Positions 45,911-56,933 of a stretch of DNA of 64,000 nucleotides are shown here, in pieces (positions within the stretch are counted from its first letter, which is position 1; the number at the start of each line of letters is the position of its first letter). A model generated the notes under the pieces. The model ran no database searches, was not told where the DNA came from, and saw only the letters and a list, made by a program, of their open reading frames with translations. The stretch comes from Oncomelania hupensis (Eukaryota; Mollusca; Gastropoda; Littorinimorpha; Pomatiopsidae). The translations under genes and the position numbers were made by a program. Location: NCBI GenBank assembly GCA_036898135.1, contig CM072525.1, positions 51,549,299 through 51,613,298 on the forward strand, read 5' to 3'.

Positions 45911-46460
45911 GGTAACCTGTACAAATCAATTTTCCATGCTTTTCTTAACATAGCTTTCGTTAACGGGAGTGAGTTTGTTTACAAAAACCAGTACAAATCA
46001 ATTGTCCATGCTTTTCTTAACATAGCTTTCGTTAACGGGAGTGAATTTGTTTACAAAAACCTGTACAAATCAAATTTCCATGCTTTTCTTAACATAGCTT
46101 TCGTTAACGGGAGTGAATTTGTTTACAAAAACCTGTACAAATCAATTTTCCATGCTTTTCTTATCATAGCTTTCGTTAACGGGAGTGAATTTGTTTACAA
46201 AAAACTGTACAAATCAATTTTCCATGCTTTTCATAACATAGCTTTCGTTAACGGGAGTGAATTTGTTTACAAAAACCTGTACAAATCAATTTTCCATGCT
46301 TTTCTTAACATAGCTTTCGTTAACGGGAGTGAATTTTCCATGCTTTTCTTAACATAGCTTTCGTTAACGGGAGTGAATTTGTTTACAAAAACGTGTACAA
46401 CTCAATTGCCCATTCTTTTCTTAACATAGCTATTGTTAACGGGAGTTAATTTGTTTACAA
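45911..46460 (+). repeat. 72-bp minisatellite, about 7.5 copies, open in frame
   Basis: The unit contains TTCCATGCTTTTCTTAACAT, AGCTTTCGTTAACGGGAGTG and 'AATTTGTTTACAAAAACC'. Its length is a multiple of three, so one frame reads through as repeated 'FVNGSEFVYKNLYKSIFHAF'. One unit near 46330 is internally deleted. There is no start context, splice site or unique flanking coding sequence, so I treat it as non-coding. Confidence 0.93.
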
Positions 46461-46586
46461 CCCAAGACTTAAGCTGGGAGATTTATATAAAAAAATGACA
46501 AAAATCTGAATGGAACAAAGTGTTTAAACTAAAGTAAGAAAGTATGAAGAAGTGGGAGAAGAGGACAGAGACAGACAGACAGACAG

Positions 46587-46590
<4 letters not shown>

Positions 46591-46655
<65 letters not shown>

Positions 46656-46670
46656 GAGAGAGGGAGAGAG
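46591..46670. repeat. (GA)n microsatellite
   Basis: About 36 GA units, preceded by ACAG repeats. Confidence 0.95.
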
Positions 46671-47121
46671 AACAGTGTGGAAAGTAAACAATTGTGTGTG
46701 CAATGACATCAAACATGTCCTAGGGACACATCTAGCGCTGCATTAGATTGTTTACGTATTTATGTACATTGCCTACTAATGTCCTTGCATATCACGAAGG
46801 CAATAAAACCAATGTCTGTACACAAGCTCCACGTTCAAAGATTACAAAGGCAATAAAGTGGATGTCTGCATTACACACTACAGATTAGCAGACGACTTTT
46901 GAACGAAGTTTAGATTTAATTTTCGCAAATAATTAGACACCAAAAACAATGTGTGGCTATATTATAAACAAATAGCCATCTCATAGCATGAATTAAACAT
47001 TTTAAAACTTCTTGCGCGATTTTGATTTGGACGTCAGATACGCTTTAAAGCTGGGGAGAACAATGTCATGTTTTAAGGATTTTTCTGTATCAGATTGTTT
47101 TTTAATCGTCCATAACTCAAT
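46671..47121. other. Intergenic DNA, nothing recognised
   Basis: Contains two imperfect copies of 'ACAAAGGCAATAAA'-type sequence near 46795 and 46845; otherwise nothing. Confidence 0.4.
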
Positions 47122-47190
47122 GCTGGTTAAACGATCATCTGTGGTGCCCCTGCGACCTCCGAGTTACGGGATAGGATAGGATAGGAACTC
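47122..47190 (+). mobile_element. LINE 3' tail stub, (GGATA)n
   Basis: TGCTGGTTAAACGATCATCT, 'CTGCGACCTCCGAGTTACGG' and GGATA units match the 3' ends at 4662-4735 and 35690-35766. Confidence 0.8.
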
Positions 47191-47865
47191 AACAATATAG
47201 TATTAACTTTTAAAATACTGCCACGTTTTGGATTTTTTTTACCGCATTTCCTCACCACCACCAACACCTCCACCACCTCCCAACCCTCCCTCCTAGCAGG
47301 TGCAAGACACACCTGTTAGTTCCTGAAACAAGCGCTGAAGGCTAAACTAGAAGAGACAATAGTACTGTGCCTTAAGTGTAATTTATTGGTTACACAGCAA
47401 ACGGGCCATTTCCTTTAAACCAAATCTACATTTTACACACCTTTATACTATATATACACTGCTGAGACAGAGAACTGGAGAGAGAGAGAGAAATGGAGAG
47501 AGAGAGAGAGAGATTTTTTTAAAGACTTTAAACGTTTATTACAATTACATGTTGCAAGGATAATAATTTTAAGCTTACGGCTTATGCTTACAATTAGTCC
47601 TTGTTTCAATCACACATGCAAACATAATACAGAGACAGACAAACAGACAGAGACAGAGGGAAAGAGACAGAGACAGATGCAGACAAGCAAGCAGAGAGAA
47701 AGGAAAGAAGAAATACATTACACTGAAAGAAGTATGTTGAAGGACCGCCATATAAATAAGTTTACATTAATTTCCCCACTTGTGCGTTGCATGCGTTAAC
47801 GATTCTAGCCATCTGGTTTTCTCCTATTATACTCACTAACGTCGCTTACCATTTATTATCCCCAA
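47191..47865. other. Intergenic DNA with GA tract
   Basis: A GA tract (about 47480-47513) is followed by T-rich sequence that may be the inverted 3' end of an unidentified LINE. AGAC-rich sequence lies at 47628-47700. Confidence 0.4.
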
Positions 47866-47990
47866 GACCTCGGTTTATACTCTCGTGGGAAGGAGTAGGG
47901 GGCGTTGACTGTGCATCAGGGTCGTGTTCATTTTTCAGCAACTCAAGCCGTCAACCTTCAAATGTCGCTTTTTAGGAACGCAGTTGGCTA
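47866..47990 (-). mobile_element. SINE family A fragment
   Basis: 'GACCTCGGTTTATACTCTCG' and 'GGAAGGAGTAGGGG' correspond, on the minus strand, to the body next to the tRNA head in the copy at 8897-9163. Confidence 0.6.
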
Positions 47991-48102
47991 CTGGAATGTC
48001 GAGCAATAACACGGCAGATTGCATAGGCAGCGGTTCAAAGACCATTGGCGGCCCGAGTTCAAAACAATAATTACCCCGAGATAATGCACCCCCTACTCTT
48101 TC

Positions 48103-48105
<3 letters not shown>

Positions 48106-48150
<45 letters not shown>

Positions 48151-48165
48151 CGATGATGATGATAG
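48106..48165. repeat. (GAT)n microsatellite
   Basis: About 20 GAT units with one GAC. Confidence 0.95.
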
Positions 48166-48239
48166 GAGACTTGTAGGGCCTTTAATCCACGAAGATCATG
48201 GTGGAACCAAAACATAATAGACACAACTGACGACACAAA

Positions 48240-48525
48240 AAGAGCATAAACCGAGGTCTAGTCTGTGCACACACGCATTCCATCGCCGGGACTGTAAAGA
48301 TCCTTACGCTCATGTCCTAGACGGGTGAGAGCCCTAGCTCCTTTCTTCCCTTCTCCGGTCGCCCAGGACTGTGTTCCGTCGTCAAGGGGCTTCAGACTAT
48401 GCGCCCCAAGGATGCACGTGGGGGCCTCGGGCGGCTGGGCTTAGATGGTGTATCAGCCAGCGCCTTGAGCAGCCCTTGACCTTAAAAAGCGCTATATAAG
48501 AACGATTACATTTTTTAAAAAATAA
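48240..48525 (+). mobile_element. SINE family A, best preserved 3' part
   Basis: Order: AAACCGAGGTCTAGTCTGTG, CATTCCATCGCCGGGACTGT, AAAGATCCTTACGCTCATGT, CCTAGACGGGTGAGAGCC, CAGACTATGCGCCCCAAGG, CAGCGCCTTGAGCAGCCCTT, and the end AAAAAGCGCTATATAAGAAC followed by GATTACA and an A-rich stretch. The 3' end resembles that of the L2-like LINE at 33.9 kb (AAAGCGCTGCATAAATTGCC), indicating the probable partner. Confidence 0.8.
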
Positions 48526-48666
48526 ATAAAATCTTTTTGTGTGTTTGCATTCAATGCTACCACTGAGACAACGCGCCATCCCCACCCCCGACTTTTTATT
48601 TGTTTATATATTTATCAACTTACTACTACACTTGCTTTCCACTCAGTGGGCTCTTGCATGTTGACC

Positions 48667-49364
48667 CTGAAAACGTTTGACGATAAAGTGCGTGGTGCTT
48701 GTGCCTCTGTGATAAAACGCTTGACAATAAATGAGTGCGTGGTGCTTGTGTCCCTGTGATAAAACGCTTGACAATAAAGTGCGTGGTGCTTGTGTATCTG
48801 TGATAAAACGCTTGACAATAAAGTGCGTGGTGCTTGTGTATCTGTGATAAAACGCTTGACAATAAAGTGCGTGGTGCTTGTGTATCTGTGATAAAACGCT
48901 TGACAATAAAGTGCGTGGTGCTTGTGTATCTGTGATAAAACGCTTGACAATACAGTGCGTGGTGCTTGTGTCTCTGTGATAAAACGCTTGACAATAAATT
49001 AGTGCGCGGTGCTTGTGTCTGTGATGAAACGCTTGACAATAAATTAGTGCGTGGTGCTTGTGTCTCTGTGATAAAACGCTTGACAATAAAGTGCGTGGTG
49101 CTTGTGTCTCTGTGATAAAACGCTTGACAATAAAGTGCGTGGTGCTTGTGTCTCTGTGATAAAACGCTTGACAATAAAGTGCGTGGTGCTTGTGTCTGTG
49201 ATAAAACGCTTGACAATAAATGAGTGCGTGGTGATTGTGTCTCTGTGATAAAACGCTTGACAATAAAGTGCGTGGTGATTGTGTCTCTGTGATAAAACGC
49301 TTGACAATAAATTAGTGTATGGTGCTCGTGTGGATCTAATGCTATTATCCTATTATTGGTTTCG

Positions 49365-49444
<80 letters not shown>

Positions 49445-49615
49445 ACAACTCTGTCTCTCTCTGTGTGATAAAACGCTTGACAATAAAGTGTGTGGTGCTT
49501 GCGTCTCTGTGATAAAACGCTTGGCAATAAATTAGTGTATGGTGCTTGTGTCTCTTGTGTGTCCCTTGTGATAAAACGCTTGACAATAAACTAGTGCGTG
49601 GTGCTTGTGTCTCTA
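48667..49615. repeat. 44-bp minisatellite, about 18 copies, interrupted
   Basis: The unit is GATAAAACGCTTGACAATAA plus AGTGCGTGGTGCTTGTGTCT and CTGT, with 2-6 bp length variants (AAATGAGTGCG, AAATTAGTGCG). It runs from 48667 to about 49335 and resumes at about 49466. On the minus strand no frame of the common unit contains a stop, so a 285-codon open frame results although the period is not a multiple of three; I do not regard it as a gene. Confidence 0.95.
49335..49441 (+). mobile_element. CR1-like LINE 3' stub plus (TC)n inside the 44-bp array
   Basis: GATCTAATGCTATTATCCTA, TTATTGGTTTCGACCTC and about 35 TC units. The same end is attached to the LINE at 55.5-56.9 kb and to 62467-62705 (minus). 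It splits the minisatellite. Confidence 0.85.
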
Positions 49616-50794
49616 TGATAAGTATCTCTATGATAAGTGTCTCTATGATAAGAGTTTCTGATCCTATGTGTTCATTCATTCAAGCATTGGTTATAATCAT
49701 AAAAAGTATTTCCAAACAACGCTGTTATAATCTAACATCTTCATCAAATTACTAACTTCCTAGTATGTTTTACTGAGTAGACAGGCTATTCAAGACATAT
49801 AATATATAACACTTCATTCGCTCTAATTCAGCTATTACTATAGTATTTGTAAGTCTGTTAACATTGATCTCATTCTGTTTGTTGCCACGAAAAGCGCATA
49901 CAACACGCCCATTTTCATTGGTATTGTGCAAACCAGGAAAAGCCAAAAAGTGCTACACGAAACAATAGAAGGAAGTGAATTGTGAAACACTTCAACATAC
50001 AAACAGCTACTAAACAATGTAAAAATAAAATACACAAACTAACATCCATAGTCATCTAGAACTGATTGCAGTGTTGTAGACCCACGTGATACCAATTTTC
50101 CTCTCCTGGAACCACAAAAACAGGAAGTGCTAGCTCGGAGGCGTGATGGAAACAGCCAACATTATATGTTGCCAGCGACAGGGAAAGAGGGAGAGACAGA
50201 AAGGAAGCGAGTGATATGACACCAAGAGAGACAGAGAGTGACAGAGAGAATATATGAGACACAGAGAGAATTTATATTTTATGTGAATGGGAGAGAGAAG
50301 AGAGAGAGAGAATCAGATTTTTTAAATTACAGCAAGGATGGAGATCTCAGGATAATGACCTTGTACATGTCCTTGTATTATTCACGTTCACATTCATGCT
50401 AATTATGAGAGAGAGACAAGGCAGACCGACAGAGACAGACACAGAAAGAAGAGAGACTAAAACAGGGATACAGAGATACTGAGAGACAAAGAAAAAGGAT
50501 TCTGTGTGTGCGAGTGTGAGCGCGTGCACATGCTGAACTTGAAGACGAATTAACATAAACTGTCTTTTACCACCTGAACCCTTACTATCAGAAAAAAACA
50601 CAAAGTTTTGCAAATGGTATCGTATAACCAGTATTCGGAGAAGCCAAAGATAAAAAAAAGTTGTATAGAATTGATGGTGTATTATGTGTTTTATTAAATG
50701 CACGGCATATATTAAGATGACCAATTCAAAAGCCATCTTCGGAAGACCACGTGAAAACTGACATATTTTGATGTAGGGGTAAGATATGGGAAGA
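49616..50794. other. Intergenic DNA, GA-rich in places
   Basis: No gene supported. Short GA tracts lie near 50225-50310; AATCAGATTTTTTAAATTAC after them looks like an inverted retroposon end. Confidence 0.4.
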
Positions 50795-50863
50795 GTGGGG
50801 GAGAGAGAGAGAGGGGGAGAGAGAGAGGGGGAGAGGGAGAGAGAGAGAGAGAGAAGAGAGAGG

Positions 50864-50915
<52 letters not shown>
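50795..50915. repeat. (GA)n-rich microsatellite
   Basis: GA units with GGGG interruptions, then about 20 pure GA units. Confidence 0.93.
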
Positions 50916-50916
<1 letters not shown>

Positions 50917-51235
50917 TGGAGTGATTGCAGAACAATGAAAGGTACGAATATACGTATAGCGGTATCAGTAGTGGGGAGAGTTGGGTTAAACAATAAACTT
51001 TATATGACAAATGAATAAGTATATATTAGTACTAGATGGTATGTAATACTAACAAGTGTCTCTAGGGAGAGAGAATTAATAGTGAGAGTGGGAAAGGCGC
51101 AGTGGAGACTAACAAAACGTAGACATGGGAGGAGACAGACCACCTAGCAACATTTACTTCTTCATAGATCGTATCACAACACCTCGACACCATCCTTCCT
51201 CCCATTTAGCGTAATATTGCAAAGAACAACAGTTA

Positions 51236-51490
51236 GTTAGTTATTCAGTGCTTACAGGATCCAGCGGACTGCAAAGAGCCGAATCAGAACCACAAAATCA
51301 AGACCAAAACTTGGTTGAAAGAGAACTCTCTCCTCATCCGTATAAAAAAAAATCTGCTGAAACAACCTAGTAGTAACACTGAAGACACTCCACCAACCGG
51401 TCACTTTACAATAAAGGCATCCCACGCAGGGGAGGCTGAGGCTATACTCTAATTTATCGAATCTCCGTATACAAGGTAGAATATTGTAAG
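51236..51490 (-). repeat. Composite repeat B, copy with TTAG tail
   Basis: GGATCCAGCGGACTGCAAAG, 'TAAAAAAAAATCTGCTGAAA', 'ACCAACCGGTCACTTTACAA' and 'GGCATCCCACGCAGGGGAGG' match B elsewhere. The tail is TTAGTTAGTTATTCA rather than (CATTA)n, suggesting a subfamily (compare 2674-2690 and 58575-58592). Confidence 0.78.
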
Positions 51491-52755
51491 CCCCTTTCAC
51501 CCCCCCACCCCATGGCGCACCCCACCAAAGAGAGATCACACCATACGGCAAGGGTTCTGTCAGGAATGGCTTCATAAGGGCTCACAAGAGGTTGCCGGGT
51601 TAAATAAAATATCAGTTCTGACACCATCCCCGACAAACCGATCTTTCCACAGGTATAGGCTCGCCGAGGCATCCCAAATCCACAACAATCCCAAAAAGAA
51701 ACAACACCTCCCGCCCACAGCGGAGAGAATTGCGTTTCCCAAAATATTAATAGGATGGATGCCTCCCCAAAAGCCACAACCTGAGGAAACAAAGGTCTGT
51801 CAGATAAAAATTTATTTACTTTCATTATTGAAAGTTATGTGTTGAATATAATAAATTTTATTTTAAACTCTGTTTGTAAAAATTATAAAAATGTGTTTGA
51901 GATGCATGAAATGAAAATGCACAGTGACTGGTTAACTTCAAGTAGAGATAGAATCAGAATTCTTGTCTTAGACTAAACAATTAGAGTATTTAGAAAGAAA
52001 AAGAAATACTAACTAAACACACATTTTATTTAACGACACTTCACAAAACATTTAATACAAAACGGAGACCACACACAGAATGATGGGGAAATAAAACAAA
52101 TAATTTATTCTTTTCTTTGGGGTTTGGTTTCTGGATTTTCTCACATTTTTTTTTTTGAGTAAATTTACGTCCCCGGATACATTAAGCGTATAGGGGACGG
52201 GTGAAACACCACTTTTAAACTTTCTTGCAAAATAATAGCTTTCGATTCATACAAGAATTATACTTCTAGAAAATTTCATATTATAAAAATTAGTATTATT
52301 TGAATTTTGTTAAATATTTCGTTCTATAATTATAACAAAATAATAACTGATTACAGATTTCAGGTTGTTGCATATTTTCTAGCGTTCTAAAAAATTATTA
52401 TTTGGGTTAAATACATAAAGAAAAAGGAAATTCCGGGTATTTCATTGGAAACCAAAAATCGTTGAAGCTACTAGATTCAAAACATAAAAAAAAAACAGGC
52501 TACCACCGTGAATCAAAACTAGTAAAATAAAATATTGAAGTCACAGAAACACAGAAATTCTAGTATTCAAATCCATTCACAACCTCAGGGAATAACGGTC
52601 AGAATTTAGAAATTTCATATTTTCACAATAAAATGTTTACCGGGTTAGGAGAATTTAGTTAGAAATTTTGTTCTTTACGTGGACTTAGGGGCTATTGTAA
52701 TTCTAAAATTCCGAAAAGGCTCAAAACAGCGTTGAAAAGAAGGGAGGAAAAAAAA
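51491..52755. other. AT-rich intergenic DNA
   Basis: About 1.3 kb. No feature is supported. Confidence 0.4.
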
Positions 52756-52781
52756 CTAAGTCCACGAACGCGCAAACCCAC

Positions 52782-52851
52782 CGAAATTTACTTTCACATT
52801 CAAGCTGTCATCATCTTCGATCTCTATCAGCGTAAGAGTGTTGGCCGCCAT
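52782..52851 (-). CDS. Candidate first coding exon, unknown gene
   Basis: On the minus strand GCAATGGCGGCC gives a good start context and a 23-codon reading MAANTLTLIEIEDDDSLNVK then VNF and a split Gly codon, followed by a consensus-like donor GTGGGT (52781-52776). Without splicing the frame would end at TAG (52758-52756) after 31 codons. It is acidic and hydrophilic and not translated from a repeat. I do not recognise the family, and no downstream exon was found on the minus strand in this window. Could be chance. Confidence 0.25.
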
Positions 52852-53205
52852 TGCAATCCGTTTTATAAGCCGAGCAAGGCGTAAAACAGCCAATCAACAT
52901 CCATGTTTCACAACACGTGATCTATACTAGCAAATCAGGATGGTGGTGCTATCATTCCGTGTCAAAAAGAAGAGGAAACAGGCTAGTAGATACAGATTCT
53001 ATTCAAATGTACTGGTTTTTGGAAAATAACAGGGTCTACCATAATCATAGGTAAGAAGTTTATTGGTCATACTTTATTAGGAACCATCGAGGAGTAGAAT
53101 CTGATAATTCTTAAAGAAAATACGCGGACTCAAACATCTTGAACCGGCCTAGCACCAACGTGGTGACAAATTTGAGGTATGAATAATCGACCCGGTTCCC
53201 ATCCT

Positions 53206-53590
53206 GTGCGAACATATTTATAATCGGTGCAGAAAAACGAGAGTCGGTTTTTTAGCAACCTGAAACACTTAAGATCAGCGCTCCTTATGAGTCGGACAGC
53301 TGCACCGATTTAACACCATTTTCTCTGACCTTTCCGAACTATCAACAAAAATCTCTGTGTAATTTTTCCATTCAACTTTTTCTTCCATGTTTACGCCCGG
53401 TGCAGACATACTGTAATCGGTGCATAAAAATTTGGGTCTGTGCATTAACAACCTTAAACACTTAGGATTAGTGCTCCAAGTGACTTGAATAGCTGCACCG
53501 AATTAGCACCATTTTCCATTAACTTCTTCAAACTATAAATGTAAGGGCCTAGGCAATTCTTCCATTGAACTGTTTCTTTTGTCTTTATAA
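53206..53590. repeat. Tandem duplication of about 190 bp
   Basis: 'TATAATCGGTGCAGAAAAA', 'AACACTTAAGATCAGCGCTC', 'AGCTGCACCGATTTAACACC' in the first half recur as 'TGTAATCGGTGCATAAAAA', 'AACACTTAGGATTAGTGCTC' and 'AGCTGCACCGAATTAGCACC' in the second. Divergence of roughly a fifth indicates an old event. Confidence 0.8.
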
Positions 53591-54349
53591 TGGAAATTCC
53601 CAATCTAAAACTTCTCCTCCACACTACATTTTATTTACAATTCTATTTGCTATAAAAGACCAACAAAAATACAGACAGCGGAAAGGCTAGAATTAATTCT
53701 TCATAAGAAAACTAAACATACTGTCTAGATCTAGAATCCCGCTAAAATTCTCAATCAGGTTACCTTGACAACATATGGCAACCGGAAATTCTTTTTCACA
53801 GTCTACCGATCAATCACATTTTCCTTTACAAAACGATCCTAGCAACTCTGAACAATTCTATTAACCACTCAAATTTCACCACACAACACATCCAAGAATT
53901 CGTTAAAAATAGTTCTCAATTGGTATGCCATTTTCACTGCACACACAAAACTCAGTTTCGATATTTAGATCCAGCACCAAAACTATCCCTAGATAAAATA
54001 AGAATATTTTTCCTCACACACATCCACAGAAATCAATCTCAGATACAATTCGACGATCAAAATTTTACACCACTAGAAAAACACACAGTTCACAATAATA
54101 ATATCACTAGTACCTGCATGCTTACTGTTGTCGTCTGCTCAAGCTCAAAAGGCACAAATTCCTATAGGCCAAGGTACATGTATAACCAAAACAACCATAG
54201 GCACATGCAACCTAGTTATTAATTAATAATCAAGTTATAAATTTACAACAAAAGGTTTTCTAGCCTTCCAAAGAGGCTTACAATTTTACTAATTTATTAT
54301 TTTTTAAAAATTAAATATTTGATAAGTCAACCGGAAGGGCTTACAATAT
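53591..54349. other. AT-rich intergenic DNA
   Basis: Nothing recognised; the 100-codon open frame at 53920-54222 has no family signature. Confidence 0.4.
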
Positions 54350-54402
54350 GAACATTCTAAATATCAACAAAACGCATACATATAAAATGCCTACATTGCT
54401 AA
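54350..54402 (-). repeat. Composite repeat fragment
   Basis: 'CATACATATAAAATGCCTAC' and 'ATTGCTAAATTAC' match 9437-9465. Confidence 0.55.
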
Positions 54403-54494
54403 ATTACAACAACCGAGGCGACTCGAGTTGGATTTTGTATCGGTCCGCGCATTGAGCATTCAACAATGGATAGACACAAGCGCGCTATAAATGA

Positions 54495-54495
54495 A

Positions 54496-54572
<77 letters not shown>

Positions 54573-54603
54573 CCATCATCACGACCATCATCATCACCAC
54601 CAC
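54495..54603. repeat. (CAT)n microsatellite
   Basis: About 26 CAT units then CAC/CAT variants. Confidence 0.96.
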
Positions 54604-54814
54604 CACCTTTAACAGCTTAAAAGCGCCCACTGCTCGCACAGCTTATTTGATGCAACTTATTTTCTTATTTCACCTTGCCTTTTACGCCTGTGGGATCAGC
54701 AGCTGGCGCGCCCTTAACTCCTAGCACAGTCAAATCAATAAATGCATACCTATGTAGCTAAAGGGCTACCGCCTTAACACAGATATCGTACTTTGAGATG
54801 ATGGCAAAGACGGG

Positions 54815-54930
54815 AGAGAGAGAGAGAGTGACAAGGGAGATACAGAGGAGATAAATATGGAAAGAAGATATAGAAAGAGGGAGGGAGGAGAAAGAGAGAG
54901 AGAGAGAAAGAAAGAAAGAGAGAGAGACAC

Positions 54931-54990
<60 letters not shown>
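54815..54990. repeat. (GA)n-rich array
   Basis: GA-rich DNA with GAAA and GACA variants ending in a pure GA block. Confidence 0.92.
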
Positions 54991-54992
<2 letters not shown>

Positions 54993-55269
54993 CTCGGTAC
55001 TATAGATCAAGATTTCAGACTAAAGTTTTACAATCTGCCTCTTTAAAGAAAAATATGGGTGTAGGAGTCGGGAAATGGGTGTAGTGGTGGTCTGAATGGA
55101 TGGGCACTGTTGGCATACACACACATGCACCAGTAGAGATAGAATGAAAACTAACACTCTGTTTACTAGGCATAAGCAGAACAAAATACTCTGGTGATCG
55201 AATCATCGATAGGGCGACAGATGAAATAAAATCAATGAAAGTAACTCTCTCCAAATGTGGTGCATTTAT

Positions 55270-55430
55270 GGATGTGTATGTTACATGTAGTGTGTGCGAG
55301 TATGTGTCTGTTCAAGCCTATAGATGCGCCGTGTGTGTGTGTATTGTGAGTTTATTGTAAGTGTATCATTGTGTGTGTAGGTGTATGTGTGAATAATTGT
55401 GTGTGAGTGTGTATGCATTGTGAGTGTGTA

Positions 55431-55479
<49 letters not shown>

Positions 55480-55484
55480 GAGCG
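55270..55484. repeat. TG-rich region ending in (GA)n
   Basis: TGTG-rich sequence (55275-55433) leads into about 22 GA units (55434-55484). Confidence 0.88.
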
Positions 55485-55494
55485 CACAGTTGCA

Positions 55495-56881
55495 GAGGAA
55501 TCAAATCAATCACATACTGCTTCAGAAACTTAAACTGTACCTCGATGGCTCAGTTGCGCTAAATTTGTTTCGTTCCTATCTTTATGAATGTACATATTCA
55601 TGGAATAAATTCCTTTGTAGGGCAGATAATGCATGGGGGTCCTCAAGGATCGGTTCAAGGTCCTATTTTATTTTTATTTATATTAATGATTTACCGTTAC
55701 AGCTCTCAGATAATTCTGTTGAATGCCATATGTTAGCTGATGACACGACATTGCAAAATCAGGGAGGAAAATAGGTGAAATTCAGCAATCTCTACAAGGT
55801 GCCCTTAATGCTGCTGACTGGTGTACGTTAAACCATATATCACTGAATCCAGCTAATAACAACTAGACAAAAGCATCAGCGGGCTCCGCTTTCTCTTGAT
55901 TTAGTCGTGAATGGAATATTAAACAGGTTGAAAGTCATAAATTTTTAGGCGTACTCGTAGACAACAAACTCAGTTGGCATTCACATATTGAAAATCTTTG
56001 TAAAACTCTCTCAACAAAATTATTTATTTTGTCTAAGCTTCAGTCTATCATTAACTAAAGACGCTGAAAAGCTTTATTATAATGCCCATATCAAACCTCA
56101 CAATGATTATGCATCAACAATATGGGGCGGCTGAAGTGATGCCTTGTTTAAAAACTATTAATTATATTCATCGCAGAGCTTCCCAATTAGTTATCCCCAA
56201 TACTTCCATCACAATTGATTCAAAATTTAAAATAGCTGGTATGCTCCCCTTTAATAAATACCTTATTTATATTAAAGCCGTTTTAACGTACAAAATACTT
56301 AACAATAGAGCTCCTGATTATTTAAAAGTACTTTTTAGCAAATCATCATCTCGTTATTCAATTTCAGACATAATTCAAATTTAGACATAATTTAACATTT
56401 CCACATCCACGCTTAGGCATATTTAAAACAGCTCTGTCATATTCTGGTCCAAGTGTGTATAATTCTCTACCACAAGAGGTCAACGATTAATCATTAACAT
56501 CGTATAAAATTACACTCCACACATTTCTATTCTCCCTTGCTCTTAATACTTAAGATGATTGTATACCTTTTGTTCTTTCCTATCTTGGGACAGTTTATGT
56601 TTTTTGAGGTGTGAATTAGCTTGTATATGTGCGTGGTGGGGGTGGGGGGGAGGAGGGAGTAGAGAAGGAGTGTTGGGGGAGGGAGGAGGGAAAATACATC
56701 AGTATTTAAGTACATTATTATTCTTAGTAATTTATTTAATTCTTACCAATGTTAAGGTTTACAGTGTTAGTTTCAAAACCATTTTGTTACTTATTTTGTT
56801 TGTTCTGATTTTTTTTTTATAAAGGATTATCTGTAAGACAGATCCATAGGATTTAATGCTATTATCCTATTAAAGGTTTCG

Positions 56882-56929
<48 letters not shown>
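55495..56929 (+). mobile_element. CR1/Jockey-like LINE, 3' half with (TC)n tail
   Basis: Starts inside the reverse transcriptase: 'LLQKLKLYLDGSVALNLFRS' and, after frame shifts, 'IYINDLPLQLSDNSVECHML' with the catalytic 'LADDTTLQ' (about 55733-55757). Then 'LQGALNAADWCTLNHISLNP', 'VESHKFLGVLVDNKLSWHSH' and, from 56082, 'RRASQLVIPNTSITIDSKF', 'YLIYIKAVLTYKILNNRAPD', 'YSGPSVYNSLPQEVND'. Several stops (near 55863, 55900 and 56055) and a small duplication near 56375 show it is dead. The 3' UTR ends TAATGCTATTATCCTATTA then AAGGTTTCGACTTC and a TC array (56884-56929). Confidence 0.9.

Positions 56930-56933
<4 letters not shown>

Noticed and set aside
45884..46357. 157-residue repetitive protein
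   Set aside because: Period-72 tandem DNA explains the open frame; no start context, splice signals or unique ends.
48667..49335. CRISPR-like array
   Set aside because: Repeats are contiguous with no unique spacers, and the genome is eukaryotic.
48626..49483. 285-residue minus-strand protein
   Set aside because: It is the translation of a 44-bp minisatellite plus GA repeat, with no unique sequence.
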